DNA from: Oscillospiraceae bacterium
GTDB lineage: Bacteria; Bacillota; Clostridia; Oscillospirales; Ruminococcaceae
Assembly: GCA_018434245.1 (NCBI GenBank)
Contig: JAHDPQ010000026.1
Span: 1-64,000, forward strand
Direction: 5' to 3'
DNA: 64,000 nucleotides
The notes beneath the pieces were generated by a model. That model worked only from the letters and a program-made list of their open reading frames with translations, had not been told where the DNA came from and made no database searches. Each line of letters starts with the position of its first letter. The stretch's first letter is position 1. The position numbers and the translations under genes were made by a program. Of this stretch, positions 52,635-60,468 are shown one piece after another.

Positions 52635-52683
52635 AAAGCAGCCGCCGGATGTGTGAGAAAGGTATTGGGAAGGGGAAGGGCAG

Positions 52684-52881
52684 ATGGAAATCGATCTGAT
52701 TTTTCGCATTGCGGCCATTGGGATTATTGTAGCGGTGCTGGATCAGGTGCTTCGCCGGGCGGACCGCCCGGAAATCGCCACCATGACCACTCTGGCAGGG
52801 GTGATTGTGGTATTGCTGATGATGATTACTGAAATTAACCACTTGTTTGAAACGGTAAAGAGTGTGTTTGGATTGTATTAA
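52684..52881 (+). CDS. spoIIIAC: Stage III sporulation protein AC
   Basis: A 65-residue protein with two hydrophobic helices; IFRIAAIGIIVAVLDQVLRR is the family start and EINHLFETVKSVFGLY the end. Part of the membrane platform of the SpoIIIA channel. RBS GGGAAGGGGAAGG. Confidence 0.93.
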   Translation: MEIDLIFRIAAIGIIVAVLDQVLRRADRPEIATMTTLAGVIVVLLMMITEINHLFETVKSVFGLY

Positions 52882-53035
52882 AGGGCCACAAAGCTGCCCG
52901 AAGTCAAAAGGGGACAAGCAATGGGCTTTCATGACCCGCAGGACAGCCCGTGCTTTTGGGCGGGAATGAGTTTGCGCTTTGGTCAGGTGGATTCCAGTCG
53001 GTTGTTTTTTATTTTACCGTTAGGACGTGACGCCT

Positions 53036-53431
53036 GTGGATGTGACACAACTGTTTACCTTGGTGGGTTTGGGGCTTGTGGCCGCCGTTCTGGCGGTCAC
53101 CTTGCGCCAGCACAAGCCGGAATTTGCCCTGCTGGTATCCTTGGGGGCGGGGATTTTAATTCTAACCGGGGTGGTGCAGGGAATTCTGCCTGTGGTGGAA
53201 CAAATTGAATCAATCTTCCGGTCCACCAGTATGCCCACAGCCTACCTGCAAGTGCTGTTTAAGGCGTTGGGCATCTGCTTCCTCACCCAGATTGCCTGCG
53301 ACGCCTGCAAGGACGCAGGGGAGGGGGCCATCGGCTCCAAGGTGGAGCTGGCGGGTAAGGTGGCGGTGCTGGTGGTCAGCCTTCCCCTGTTTGCTCAGGT
53401 GCTGACCATTGTACGGGGGCTGCTGCTATGA
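53036..53431 (+). CDS. spoIIIAD: Stage III sporulation protein AD
   Basis: A membrane protein of about 131 residues: LVGLGLVAAVLAVTLRQHKPEFA is the family N-terminus and IACDACKDAGEGAIGSKVEL the cytoplasmic loop. The start is uncertain. GTG codons at 53027 and 53036 are both in frame; the second gives the usual family N-terminus (MDVTQLF) and a better distance from AGGA. Its stop overlaps spoIIIAE (ATGA). The gap to spoIIIAC is about 150 bp, unusually large for this operon. Confidence 0.9.
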   Translation: MDVTQLFTLVGLGLVAAVLAVTLRQHKPEFALLVSLGAGILILTGVVQGILPVVEQIESIFRSTSMPTAYLQVLFKALGICFLTQIACDACKDAGEGAIGSKVELAGKVAVLVVSLPLFAQVLTIVRGLLL

Positions 53432-54573
53432 GGTGGATGATGGCGACTGTTCTGCTTCTGCTTCTGCTGCTTCCCCTGCCGGTCTGGGCGGAGGAGTCTG
53501 GGCTGAGTCTGGAAGAGCAGATGGAGGCGCAGCTGGATGCTCTGGGCCGGGACGAGCTGCTCAGCCGGGTTCCGCAAGAGGCGCGGGAATACTTGGAGGA
53601 AGCCGACCTCTTTGATATCAGTCTGAGCCGTCTGATGGAGCTGACCCCGGGCAAGTTCTTCCCGGCACTGGGGCGTATTTTGTGGAATACCGTCAAGAGG
53701 CCGGCCAAAACCCTTGCTGCCATGCTGGCGGTGATTCTGCTGTGTGCCCTGCTGGAATCCCTGCGGGACACAGTGAGCGAACCGGCTCTTTCGGGAGCTT
53801 TTCAGACGGTAAGCATCCTGTGTATCCTCTCCACAGTGGCCACCCCCATTCTGGACTGCATTGTCCGCACCACCAATACCATTCAGGATGCCGCCTTTTT
53901 TATGCTCAGCTTTATCCCCATGTTTTCGGCGGCTATGATCAGTGCCGGACAGCCCGCCACAGGAGCTGCCTACAACCTCTTTTTACTCTCCGCCTGTCAG
54001 GTGGTGTCCCAGGTGGTGGCCCAGACCTTTATCCCCCTGATGGCTATCTATCTGGCCTTTTGCATCTGCGGTTCCTTTGTGCCCGAGCTGAACGTGGTCT
54101 CCGCCGCCTCGGGAATCCGCAATGCAGTCAGTTGGGGCATGGGGCTGATGCTGACAGTGTTTGTCTCCCTCCTTTCCATCCAGAGCATGCTCTCTCAGGG
54201 CGCCGACGGAGTGGGAGTTAAGGCCACCAAGTTCCTCATCAATAGTCTGGTTCCGGCGGTGGGGAACGTTCTGTCCGACGCCTATATGGCCGCTCAGGGA
54301 TGTCTGCGCCTGCTCAAAACCACAGTGGGAGCCTATGGGATTGTGGTGGCCCTGTTCACCTTTTTGCCCACTCTGTTGTATGTGGCGGTGTGGTACCTCA
54401 TCACCCGGGTGGTCTCTCTGGCCGGGGATATTGTGGGAGTGAACCGGGTGTCCGGTATTCTCAAGGCTTGTTCCAACGTGCTGGGACTGCTCATCGCCGC
54501 CATCTTCTGTTTTGCCCTGCTGATCATCATTTCCACCAGTGTGGTGATGATCACCGGACTGGGCGGCGGATAA
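53428..54573 (+). CDS. spoIIIAE: Stage III sporulation protein AE
   Basis: The 381-residue polytopic membrane protein has a signal peptide (to about VWAEE, residue 22), an extracellular helical stretch and about six to seven transmembrane helices. Landmarks are FFMLSFIPMFSAAMISAGQ and FLINSLVPAVGNVLSDA. It is the large membrane component of the SpoIIIA complex. Translationally coupled to spoIIIAD. Confidence 0.95.
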   Translation: MRWMMATVLLLLLLLPLPVWAEESGLSLEEQMEAQLDALGRDELLSRVPQEAREYLEEADLFDISLSRLMELTPGKFFPALGRILWNTVKRPAKTLAAMLAVILLCALLESLRDTVSEPALSGAFQTVSILCILSTVATPILDCIVRTTNTIQDAAFFMLSFIPMFSAAMISAGQPATGAAYNLFLLSACQVVSQVVAQTFIPLMAIYLAFCICGSFVPELNVVSAASGIRNAVSWGMGLMLTVFVSLLSIQSMLSQGADGVGVKATKFLINSLVPAVGNVLSDAYMAAQGCLRLLKTTVGAYGIVVALFTFLPTLLYVAVWYLITRVVSLAGDIVGVNRVSGILKACSNVLGLLIAAIFCFALLIIISTSVVMITGLGGG

Positions 54574-54593
54574 ACTTTTGGAGGAGAAGGAAT

Positions 54594-55073
54594 ATGTCGG
54601 CTGTCAGAGAGTGGGCCTTTGCCCTTTGTGCCGCCATGGTGGCGGCAGGGCTTGTGCGGATGCTGTTGCCCAAAAGCAATCTGGAAAAGATGCTGCGGAT
54701 GGTTCTGAGCGTCTTTTTTCTCTGCTGTCTGCTCTCGCCAGCGGTGTTACGGGCCCCCTCCCTGATGGTGGAGATTGAGACTGTAGGTCGGGAGGAGCTG
54801 GCGGCCCGCAGCGAAAAAGTTGCCGAGCTTGCCCGGCGGCAGACTCTGGAGCTTGCCCGGGAGAGCTTGCACAAGCTGGTGGAGGAGAAATTAGAGCAAA
54901 GGGGAATAAAAGTCCATGTTATCACCATAAACATGGTAACAAAAGGACAAAACGAAATGGCACTACAATCGGTGGAGCTTCTGCTGGACTTTGCCGATCA
55001 GGATGGTCACCAAAGCCTAGCGCAGGAGCTGGGCCGGGAACTGGGGGCCGAGGTGATCCTCGACTACCGGTAA
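54594..55073 (+). CDS. spoIIIAF: Stage III sporulation protein AF
   Basis: The 159-residue protein has two N-terminal helices (about 5-25 and 35-55; LPKSNLEKMLRMVLSVFFLC is typical) and a C-terminal soluble ring-building-like domain (about 90-158). ATG at 54594 after GGAGAAGG. SpoIIIAF contributes to the extracytoplasmic part of the channel. Confidence 0.9.
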   Translation: MSAVREWAFALCAAMVAAGLVRMLLPKSNLEKMLRMVLSVFFLCCLLSPAVLRAPSLMVEIETVGREELAARSEKVAELARRQTLELARESLHKLVEEKLEQRGIKVHVITINMVTKGQNEMALQSVELLLDFADQDGHQSLAQELGRELGAEVILDYR

Positions 55074-55094
55074 ATGCAAGGAAGGAGAAGGCCC

Positions 55095-55679
55095 ATGGAT
55101 GCTTCAAAATTTTTTCGCGCATGGAGGAGTTTTTTCTCCAAAGATGTCAGGCTGAAGATTATTGTGCTGCTGGGTATTACGGGGATGCTGATGATTCTGA
55201 TCTCCCAGTTTATCAGCCGGGGCGACACCCCACCTCAGAGGCCCCCCGACGAGGCAACGGCCTACTTTACCTCGGAGGAGTACATCGCGTCTCTGGAAGC
55301 CAAGCTGGAAAATTTGGTCACCGGCATTGACAAAGTGGGCCGTGCACAGGTGATGATCACTCTGGAAAGCGGTGTGGAGTACGTCTACGCTCAGGAGCAA
55401 AAGCGCAATACCGACACCACCAGAGAGCCGGGAGGGGAAGAAGTCATTTTGGTGAACCAGAAGGAAAACGTGGAGCAGACCTACATCCTTGTGGAAACGG
55501 AATACGGCAAGCGTCAGGCTCTGGTGCTGACCCAACGCCAGCCCAAAGTGCAGGGAGTTGTGGTGGTTTGCGAGGGCGCCGACGACATCCGGGTGCAGGA
55601 AAAGCTCATTTCTGTTGTAACAACCGCCCTTGGCATTCCATCTAACAGGGTCTGCGTTGTAAAAATAGGTCAACAATAA
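55095..55679 (+). CDS. spoIIIAG: Stage III sporulation protein AG
   Basis: The 194-residue protein has one transmembrane helix (about residues 24-45) and an extracellular ring-building domain. KLENLVTGIDKVGRAQVMIT and VQGVVVVCEGADDIRVQEKL frame the SpoIIIAG beta-triangle insert, and GIPSNRVCVVKI ends it. It forms a large ring between the two membranes. ATG at 55095 after AAGGAAGGAG. Confidence 0.93.
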   Translation: MDASKFFRAWRSFFSKDVRLKIIVLLGITGMLMILISQFISRGDTPPQRPPDEATAYFTSEEYIASLEAKLENLVTGIDKVGRAQVMITLESGVEYVYAQEQKRNTDTTREPGGEEVILVNQKENVEQTYILVETEYGKRQALVLTQRQPKVQGVVVVCEGADDIRVQEKLISVVTTALGIPSNRVCVVKIGQQ

Positions 55680-55712
55680 CTGTATATTACATATCAAGCG
55701 GGAGGAAGCGCA

Positions 55713-56252
55713 ATGAACATGATCATCGGCAAGCGGCAAATTATTCTGGCGGCCCTGGTACTGGGGCTGGGTATCGCGGTCTATTTAAACTGGCAGTATT
55801 CCCAGGTGGCGGTAGAGCTTCCCATCACCGATGCCATTGAGCAGGGAAGCCCTAATTACGGTGAAGCGCAGTATGTGGACTCTCCCCAAGGGTTTCAAGA
55901 TGACGAAACCTACTTTGTAGAGGCCAAAATGAGCCGTCAAAAGGCCAGGGATGAAGCGGTGGAAACTCTGGCGGTTATGTTGGCCGACGCCGAACTGGAC
56001 AGCGAGCAAAAAGCCGGGTTGGCTATGCGGGCTGCCGATCTTGCCGATTCCATTGAGAAGGAAGGCAAAATCGAAAATCTCATCAAGGCCAAAGGCTTTA
56101 CCGACGTGATGGTTTACTACGACACCCAACGAGCCGACGTGATTTTAAAGACCAGTGGGCTGCTGGCCAACGAGGCGGCTCAGATCAAGGACATTATCCT
56201 CAAAGAGACGGAAATCTCCCCCGAGAACATCTCCATCGTAGAAATTAACTGA
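55713..56252 (+). CDS. spoIIIAH: Stage III sporulation protein AH
   Basis: The 179-residue protein has one transmembrane helix (about 6-25: KRQIILAALVLGLGIAVYLNW), a spacer and a YscJ/FliF-like ring domain (about 75-179) ending AAQIKDIILKETEISPENIS. It binds SpoIIQ across the intermembrane space. RBS GGGAGGAAG. Last gene of the spoIIIA operon; a small TTGGCTG/CAGCCAA hairpin follows. Confidence 0.93.
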   Translation: MNMIIGKRQIILAALVLGLGIAVYLNWQYSQVAVELPITDAIEQGSPNYGEAQYVDSPQGFQDDETYFVEAKMSRQKARDEAVETLAVMLADAELDSEQKAGLAMRAADLADSIEKEGKIENLIKAKGFTDVMVYYDTQRADVILKTSGLLANEAAQIKDIILKETEISPENISIVEIN

Positions 56253-56291
56253 TTTTTTGGCTGTGGCAGCCAAGAATTTCTAAATCTCCAG

Positions 56292-56319
56292 TTGTTTGTC
56301 CTAAAAATTGTGGTATAAT
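56292..56319 (+). promoter_or_regulatory. Sigma-A-type promoter of the asp23-type gene
   Basis: TTGTTT (56292-56297) and TATAAT (56314-56319) are 16 bp apart. A hairpin begins at the next base. Confidence 0.6.
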
Positions 56320-56352
56320 ATATACAGCGTCCCTAGGCGCTGTATATCTTTT
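56320..56352 (+). terminator. Hairpin with T run directly after the -10 element
   Basis: ATATACAGCG (56320-56329) pairs perfectly with CGCTGTATAT (56338-56347), followed by CTTTTTG. It can end read-through from spoIIIAH, or form a protective cap at the 5' end of the asp23-type transcript. Confidence 0.7.
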
Positions 56353-56467
56353 TGCAATCACTCCGCCAAAGCCAAACGCTGTGCGGAGGCGGCGTCCACC
56401 CGGCTTTCCGGCTGGACGGCATCACTATATCATCCCGGCTGCGGCCGGTTGGCCCAGGAGGTTTTCG

Positions 56468-56845
56468 ATGGAGCATTTCAAGGAAAAGCAGCCTACCGGC
56501 AGTCTGCAAATCTCCCAGGAGGTCATCGCCACTATTGCCAGCGTGGCGGCCCTGGAAATTGAAGGAGTGGCAGCTCTGGCTCAACACTCCCCCGGTTTTC
56601 GCCACAGCCCTTTTCTCAAAAGCCGGGGAAAAACCGTGGATGTGGTGCTGGCCGACGATTTTGCCGAAATCGATATCGGTCTGGCTCTTAAATTCGGTGC
56701 AAGAATCAACGAGGTTTGCACCGCTGTTCAGAATGCGGTAAAGGATAACGTCCAAACCATGACGGGTATGGCGGTATCCAAGGTCAACATCTATGTGGCC
56801 AAGATTGTCTTCCCGCAGGATGAGGAAGACAGCGAAGAAGAATAA
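56468..56845 (+). CDS. Asp23/Gls24-family (YqhY-like) protein
   Basis: The 125-residue protein is a single Asp23 domain: GSLQISQEVIATIASVAALE, then a conserved LKFGARINEVCTAVQNAV and MTGMAVSKVNIYV. An acidic tail (EEDSEEE) closes it. YqhY in Bacillus lies at the same place, before nusB, and is linked to control of fatty acid synthesis together with accBC; those genes are absent here. RBS AGGAGG, 7 bp before the ATG at 56468. Confidence 0.9.
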   Translation: MEHFKEKQPTGSLQISQEVIATIASVAALEIEGVAALAQHSPGFRHSPFLKSRGKTVDVVLADDFAEIDIGLALKFGARINEVCTAVQNAVKDNVQTMTGMAVSKVNIYVAKIVFPQDEEDSEEE

Positions 56846-56872
56846 GAACCTTGACAACTGAACGCAATCCAA

Positions 56873-56909
56873 AAGAAGCCTCCATGGCCCAGCTTTTGGA
56901 GGCTTTCTT
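56873..56909 (+). terminator. Terminator before nusB
   Basis: AAGAAGCCTCCA (56873-56884) pairs with TGGAGGCTTTCTT (56897-56909) with one bulge; TTTCTTG follows the stem. Confidence 0.75.
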
Positions 56910-56948
56910 GTTGCAGTTGGGAGAAATCTGGAATCAGAGGGCGTTAAC

Positions 56949-57410
56949 ATGAAACAAAGTAGTCGTAGACAATCCCGGGAAGTTGCATTTTGCCTGATTT
57001 TTGAATGGTCCTTCCACGGGGAGGATTTGGAGTCCATGCTGAAAAATGCCGTGGACGGCCGAGGTCTGGAACCGGACCCCTTTGCCCGGGAGCTGGTGGA
57101 AAAAACAATTGATGGAATACAAGAGTTGGATGCTCTTATTGAACAGTATTCCGAAACCTGGAAAATTTCTCGTCTTTCCCGGGTGACTTTGTCGGTGCTT
57201 CGTCTGGGCTTTTGTGAAATCACCCGGATGGAGGATATTCCTCTGGGGGCCACCATCAACGAGGCGGTGGAGCTTTGCAAAAAGTTTGCCACCGAGGACG
57301 AAGCCTCCTACGTCAACGGCATTTTGGGCCGCTACGGTCGGGATATAGATGCCGGCGGAGAAGAATCAAACTCTTCCCCCGAGTCTGCTCTTCCTGTGGA
57401 GAACGGATGA
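56949..57410 (+). CDS. nusB: Transcription antitermination factor NusB
   Basis: The 153-residue all-helical protein has SRRQSREVAFCLIFEW at the N-terminus and the conserved LRLGFCEI and TINEAVELCKKFATEDEASYVNGILGR-type segments. It binds BoxA RNA with S10 (NusE) in rRNA antitermination. The last 15 residues are an extra Glu/Ser/Pro tail. Its stop overlaps the next gene (ATGA). Confidence 0.94.
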   Translation: MKQSSRRQSREVAFCLIFEWSFHGEDLESMLKNAVDGRGLEPDPFARELVEKTIDGIQELDALIEQYSETWKISRLSRVTLSVLRLGFCEITRMEDIPLGATINEAVELCKKFATEDEASYVNGILGRYGRDIDAGGEESNSSPESALPVENG

Positions 57411-58354
57411 TGTGGTTCCTTGGAATCGACACCAGCAATTACACCACCTCCGCCGCTTTATACGACGGCGAGACTCTGCTGCAGGAAAAGCTGCCCCTCC
57501 CGGTGAGGGAAGGGGAACTGGGCCTGCGCCAGAGCGATGCGGTATTTTTACACGTCAAGCAGCTGCCCGGCCTGCTGGAACAGCTTTTGCCCCATACCGG
57601 GGGACAGCTGGGTGGGATTGGGGTATCCATCCGCCCCCGGGATGTTGGGGGCTCCTACATGCCCTGCTTTCTGTCCGGGGAGCTGGCAGCCCGCTCGGTG
57701 GCCGCCGGCCTTGGAGTTCCCTGCCGATCCTTTTCTCATCAGGCGGGGCATATTGCCGCCGTTTTACTGGGCTCCGACAGCTTAGAGCTGTTAAGCCGGC
57801 CCTTTTTGGCCATCCACCTTTCGGGGGGGACCACCGAATGCCTGTTGGTGCAACCTGGATGGGAGCATCCCTTTGACATTGAGCTGCTGGCCCACACTCT
57901 GGATCTGGCCGCCGGACAGGTGATCGACCGGGTGGGCAAAATGTTGGATCTCGCCTTTCCCGCAGGCCCTGCCTTGGAAAAACTGGCGGCCCAAGCCCAG
58001 GGAAAAATTCGCCCCAAAGCAGTGATGAAAGACGCAAACTGCTGCCTTTCGGGGCTGGAAAATCAGTGCCGTACCCTGCTGGAACAGGGAGAAGCACCTG
58101 CTTTGGTGGCCCACTTCTGTCAGGAAAGTGTGGGAGAGACGGTGCTGCAAATGGCGCAAAAAGCACGGGAACATTATCCCGGCCTTCCTTTTATATTTGG
58201 GGGCGGGGTGATGTCTAACGGTGCTATTCGGGAGCGGCTGCAGGCGCATCTGCCCGATGTCCGCTTTGCCCCTCCCGCATTGAGTGCCGACAATGCTGCC
58301 GGGACGGCCTTGCTGGCCTATCTGTCCGGTCAAGGAGGGGAGACGCTTTGCTGA
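57407..58354 (+). CDS. TsaD/Kae1-like (peptidase M22 family) protein
   Basis: The 315-residue protein has the ASKHA ATPase fold: FLGIDTSNYTTSAAL at the start, SHQAGHIAAVLL where TsaD has its metal-binding HxxxH, IHLSGGTTECLLV for phosphate binding, and IFGGGVMSNGAIRERL near the end. The spacing SHQAGHIAA gives HxxGH, as in TsaD. It resembles the clostridial paralogue next to nusB and xseA rather than the main TsaD of the tRNA t6A pathway, which is usually about 340 residues. Its role is unknown. Overlaps xseA by 7 bp. Confidence 0.8.
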   Translation: MMWFLGIDTSNYTTSAALYDGETLLQEKLPLPVREGELGLRQSDAVFLHVKQLPGLLEQLLPHTGGQLGGIGVSIRPRDVGGSYMPCFLSGELAARSVAAGLGVPCRSFSHQAGHIAAVLLGSDSLELLSRPFLAIHLSGGTTECLLVQPGWEHPFDIELLAHTLDLAAGQVIDRVGKMLDLAFPAGPALEKLAAQAQGKIRPKAVMKDANCCLSGLENQCRTLLEQGEAPALVAHFCQESVGETVLQMAQKAREHYPGLPFIFGGGVMSNGAIRERLQAHLPDVRFAPPALSADNAAGTALLAYLSGQGGETLC

Positions 58355-59553
58355 CCATCACCGTCAGCCAGCTCAACCGCTATGTCAAAGCGGTGCTGGA
58401 GGAAGACCCCCGCCTGCGAGATGTTTATATCAAAGGAGAGATCGCCGGCCTTGTCCGCCACCGAACCTCGGGGCACTGCTACTTTAAGCTGGCTGATGAG
58501 GGAGGCAGCGTCAAGGTGGTGATGTTCAGCCGCCACGCTGGGCTGCTGGAGTTTGAGCCCACAGAAGGTATGGCGGTGCTGGCCCGGGCTTCGGTGGGAG
58601 TGTACGAGCGGGACGGCGCCTATCAGCTCTATGTCACCGAGATGATGCCCGACGGGGCGGGGGCGCTGGCTGTGGCTTTGGCCCAGCGCAAGGAGCGCCT
58701 CACGGCTCAGGGGGTGTTTGACCCCACCAAAAAGAAGCCGTTGCCCGCTTTTCCCCATAAAATCGGGGTGGTTACCTCCAAGTCGGGGGCAGCCCTTCAG
58801 GATATTCGCACCGTGGTGGAGCGGCGCTGGCCTCTTTGTACCTTGGTGCTCTGCTCTGCTCAGGTGCAGGGAAAGGATGCTCCCGCCTCCCTAAAAAAAG
58901 CGTTGAAAGCATTGGACAGCGTAGACTGCGACGTCATCTTGCTGGCCCGGGGAGGAGGCTCCGCCGAGGAACTGTGGAGCTTCAACGACGAGGAACTGGT
59001 GCTGGCGGTTCACCGCTGCCAAACCCCTGTTATTTCCGCTGTGGGTCACGAAACAGACTACACTCTTTGCGACTATGCCGCCGATGCCCGGGCTCCCACC
59101 CCTTCTGCCGCCGCCGAGCTGGCGGTGCCCGATCGGCAGGAACAGCTTCGCCGGATAAGGGGACTGGAGGAAAACTTGCGGCAGATGGCTAATAATCAAC
59201 TGGCCACCCGCCGGCAGATACTGGAGCGAATGGCTTCCCATCCTGCCCTTAAATCTCCCGGGGCCATGGTGGACCGCTGCAAAGAAAAGGTGGATATTTA
59301 CCACAAAGCATTATATAATAGTAAGCGACTTCTTATCCGGCGGCTGGAAAACCGGCTGACGGCGGGAGCGGGACTGCTGGATTCCCTCAGTCCTCTCCGG
59401 GTGCTGGACCGGGGCTACTGTCTGGCTCTGCGAAAGGATGCTCCGGTGACTCGGGCAAAAATTTTGAAGGTGGGCGACAAACTGGAACTGCGCTTTTCAG
59501 ATGGAAGTGCAATGGCCGCGGTAACCAAAGCGGCGGGGGAGGAAAATCCATGA
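58348..59553 (+). CDS. xseA: Exodeoxyribonuclease VII large subunit
   Basis: The 401-residue protein has the N-terminal OB fold (RDVYIKGEIAGLVRHRTSGH), the catalytic region (IGVVTSKSGAALQDI and DVILLARGGGSAEELWSFNDE), AVGHETDYTLCDYAAD, and a long coiled-coil C-terminus. ExoVII degrades single-stranded DNA. The TTG start (58348) follows AAGGAGGGGAG. Overlaps xseB (ATGA). Confidence 0.95.
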   Translation: MLTITVSQLNRYVKAVLEEDPRLRDVYIKGEIAGLVRHRTSGHCYFKLADEGGSVKVVMFSRHAGLLEFEPTEGMAVLARASVGVYERDGAYQLYVTEMMPDGAGALAVALAQRKERLTAQGVFDPTKKKPLPAFPHKIGVVTSKSGAALQDIRTVVERRWPLCTLVLCSAQVQGKDAPASLKKALKALDSVDCDVILLARGGGSAEELWSFNDEELVLAVHRCQTPVISAVGHETDYTLCDYAADARAPTPSAAAELAVPDRQEQLRRIRGLEENLRQMANNQLATRRQILERMASHPALKSPGAMVDRCKEKVDIYHKALYNSKRLLIRRLENRLTAGAGLLDSLSPLRVLDRGYCLALRKDAPVTRAKILKVGDKLELRFSDGSAMAAVTKAAGEENP

Positions 59554-59765
59554 GCAAGCAAACCAAAATCGATTTGACGTTTGAACAGGCCATGACCCGG
59601 CTGGAAGCCATTGTGGCACAGCTGGATGGCGGCAGTCTTTCGCTGGATGACTCTCTTGCCCTGTTTTCCGAAGGCGCGGAGCTGGTCCATATCTGCAACC
59701 GGTCTTTGGAAGAGGCAAAGCTGCGGATGGATGAGCTGTTCCCCGAAGCAGTCCGGGTGGATTGA
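59550..59765 (+). CDS. xseB: Exodeoxyribonuclease VII small subunit
   Basis: The 71-residue helical protein (TFEQAMTRLEAIVAQLDGGSLSLDDSLALF) is typical XseB, which wraps the XseA coiled coil. Coupled to xseA; a terminator-like hairpin lies 130 bp downstream. Confidence 0.94.
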   Translation: MSKQTKIDLTFEQAMTRLEAIVAQLDGGSLSLDDSLALFSEGAELVHICNRSLEEAKLRMDELFPEAVRVD

Positions 59766-59898
59766 CATCCCCTAATATCATTGCAATTAGTGTCACCCAA
59801 TGACAGTGAGGAAAGAGCCCTTTCGACAGTGGGGCGAGGCATCCTCAAACAGCAAGTAGCCGGTATCATGCCGGCCTTATGGAATTAGAAATGATGTG

Positions 59899-59924
59899 CG
59901 ACAGGCCCAAGGCCTTGTCGTTTT
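59899..59924 (+). terminator. Hairpin just before the DUF212 gene
   Basis: CGACAGGCC (59899-59907) pairs with GGCCTTGTCG (59911-59920) with one bulge, then TTTT. It stands only 13 bp before the next start codon, so it could attenuate that gene. Confidence 0.65.
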
Positions 59925-59937
59925 GGATTGGTGAAGC

Positions 59938-60468
59938 ATGAACGTGATCCGAACACTGACCAGCAACTCAATACTGAACGTGGCTGTGGTGGCTTGGAGC
60001 GCCGCTCAGATTCTCAAGACGTTATTTACCCTGTTCTTTACCGGAAGGCTCAATTTGGAGCGGCTGGTGGGGGCGGGGGGAATGCCGAGCTCCCACTCGG
60101 CAATGACCTGCTCTCTGGCCATTGCCACCGCCCGCAAACTGGGGTTTGCGGCTCCAGAATTCGCCCTGGCTGTCTGTTTTGCCGCCATCGTCATGTACGA
60201 CGCCATGGGAGTGCGCCGGGCAGCAGGGGAGCAGGCAAAGGTGCTCAACAAGATGATCTTTGAATTCCCCTTCTTTCATCTCAAGCTGGATCAGGAGGAA
60301 GAACTGGTTCCCGAGGACCTGGAAAAGCAGCCCGAGTCGGCAGAAGATGAAAGCGGCCTGCCCCTCATCGCCAAGGAGCTGAAGGAGTTTTTGGGGCACA
60401 CTCCCATGGAGGTGCTGGGAGGCTGCCTGCTGGGAATTATGGTGGCCATGTTGATGCCGGCCGCATGA
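59938..60468 (+). CDS. Divergent PAP2-family (DUF212, YuiD-like) membrane protein
   Basis: The 176-residue protein has hydrophobic helices and the PAP2-like motifs GAGGMPSSHSAM (residues about 45-56) and MGVRRAAGEQAKVLN (about 89-103). The acidic middle (about 119-140) is unusually long. Biochemical function of the family is not settled; an undecaprenyl- or acid-phosphatase role is often suggested. It occupies the place of ispA between xseB and dxs and overlaps dxs by 4 bp (ATGA). Confidence 0.85.
   Translation: MNVIRTLTSNSILNVAVVAWSAAQILKTLFTLFFTGRLNLERLVGAGGMPSSHSAMTCSLAIATARKLGFAAPEFALAVCFAAIVMYDAMGVRRAAGEQAKVLNKMIFEFPFFHLKLDQEEELVPEDLEKQPESAEDESGLPLIAKELKEFLGHTPMEVLGGCLLGIMVAMLMPAA

Noticed and set aside
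52921..53208. 95-codon frame overlapping spoIIIAD
   Set aside because: It has a fair ribosome site, but two thirds of it is spoIIIAD read in another frame and the translation is Cys/Gly-rich without motif; mentioned only with the spacer finding.
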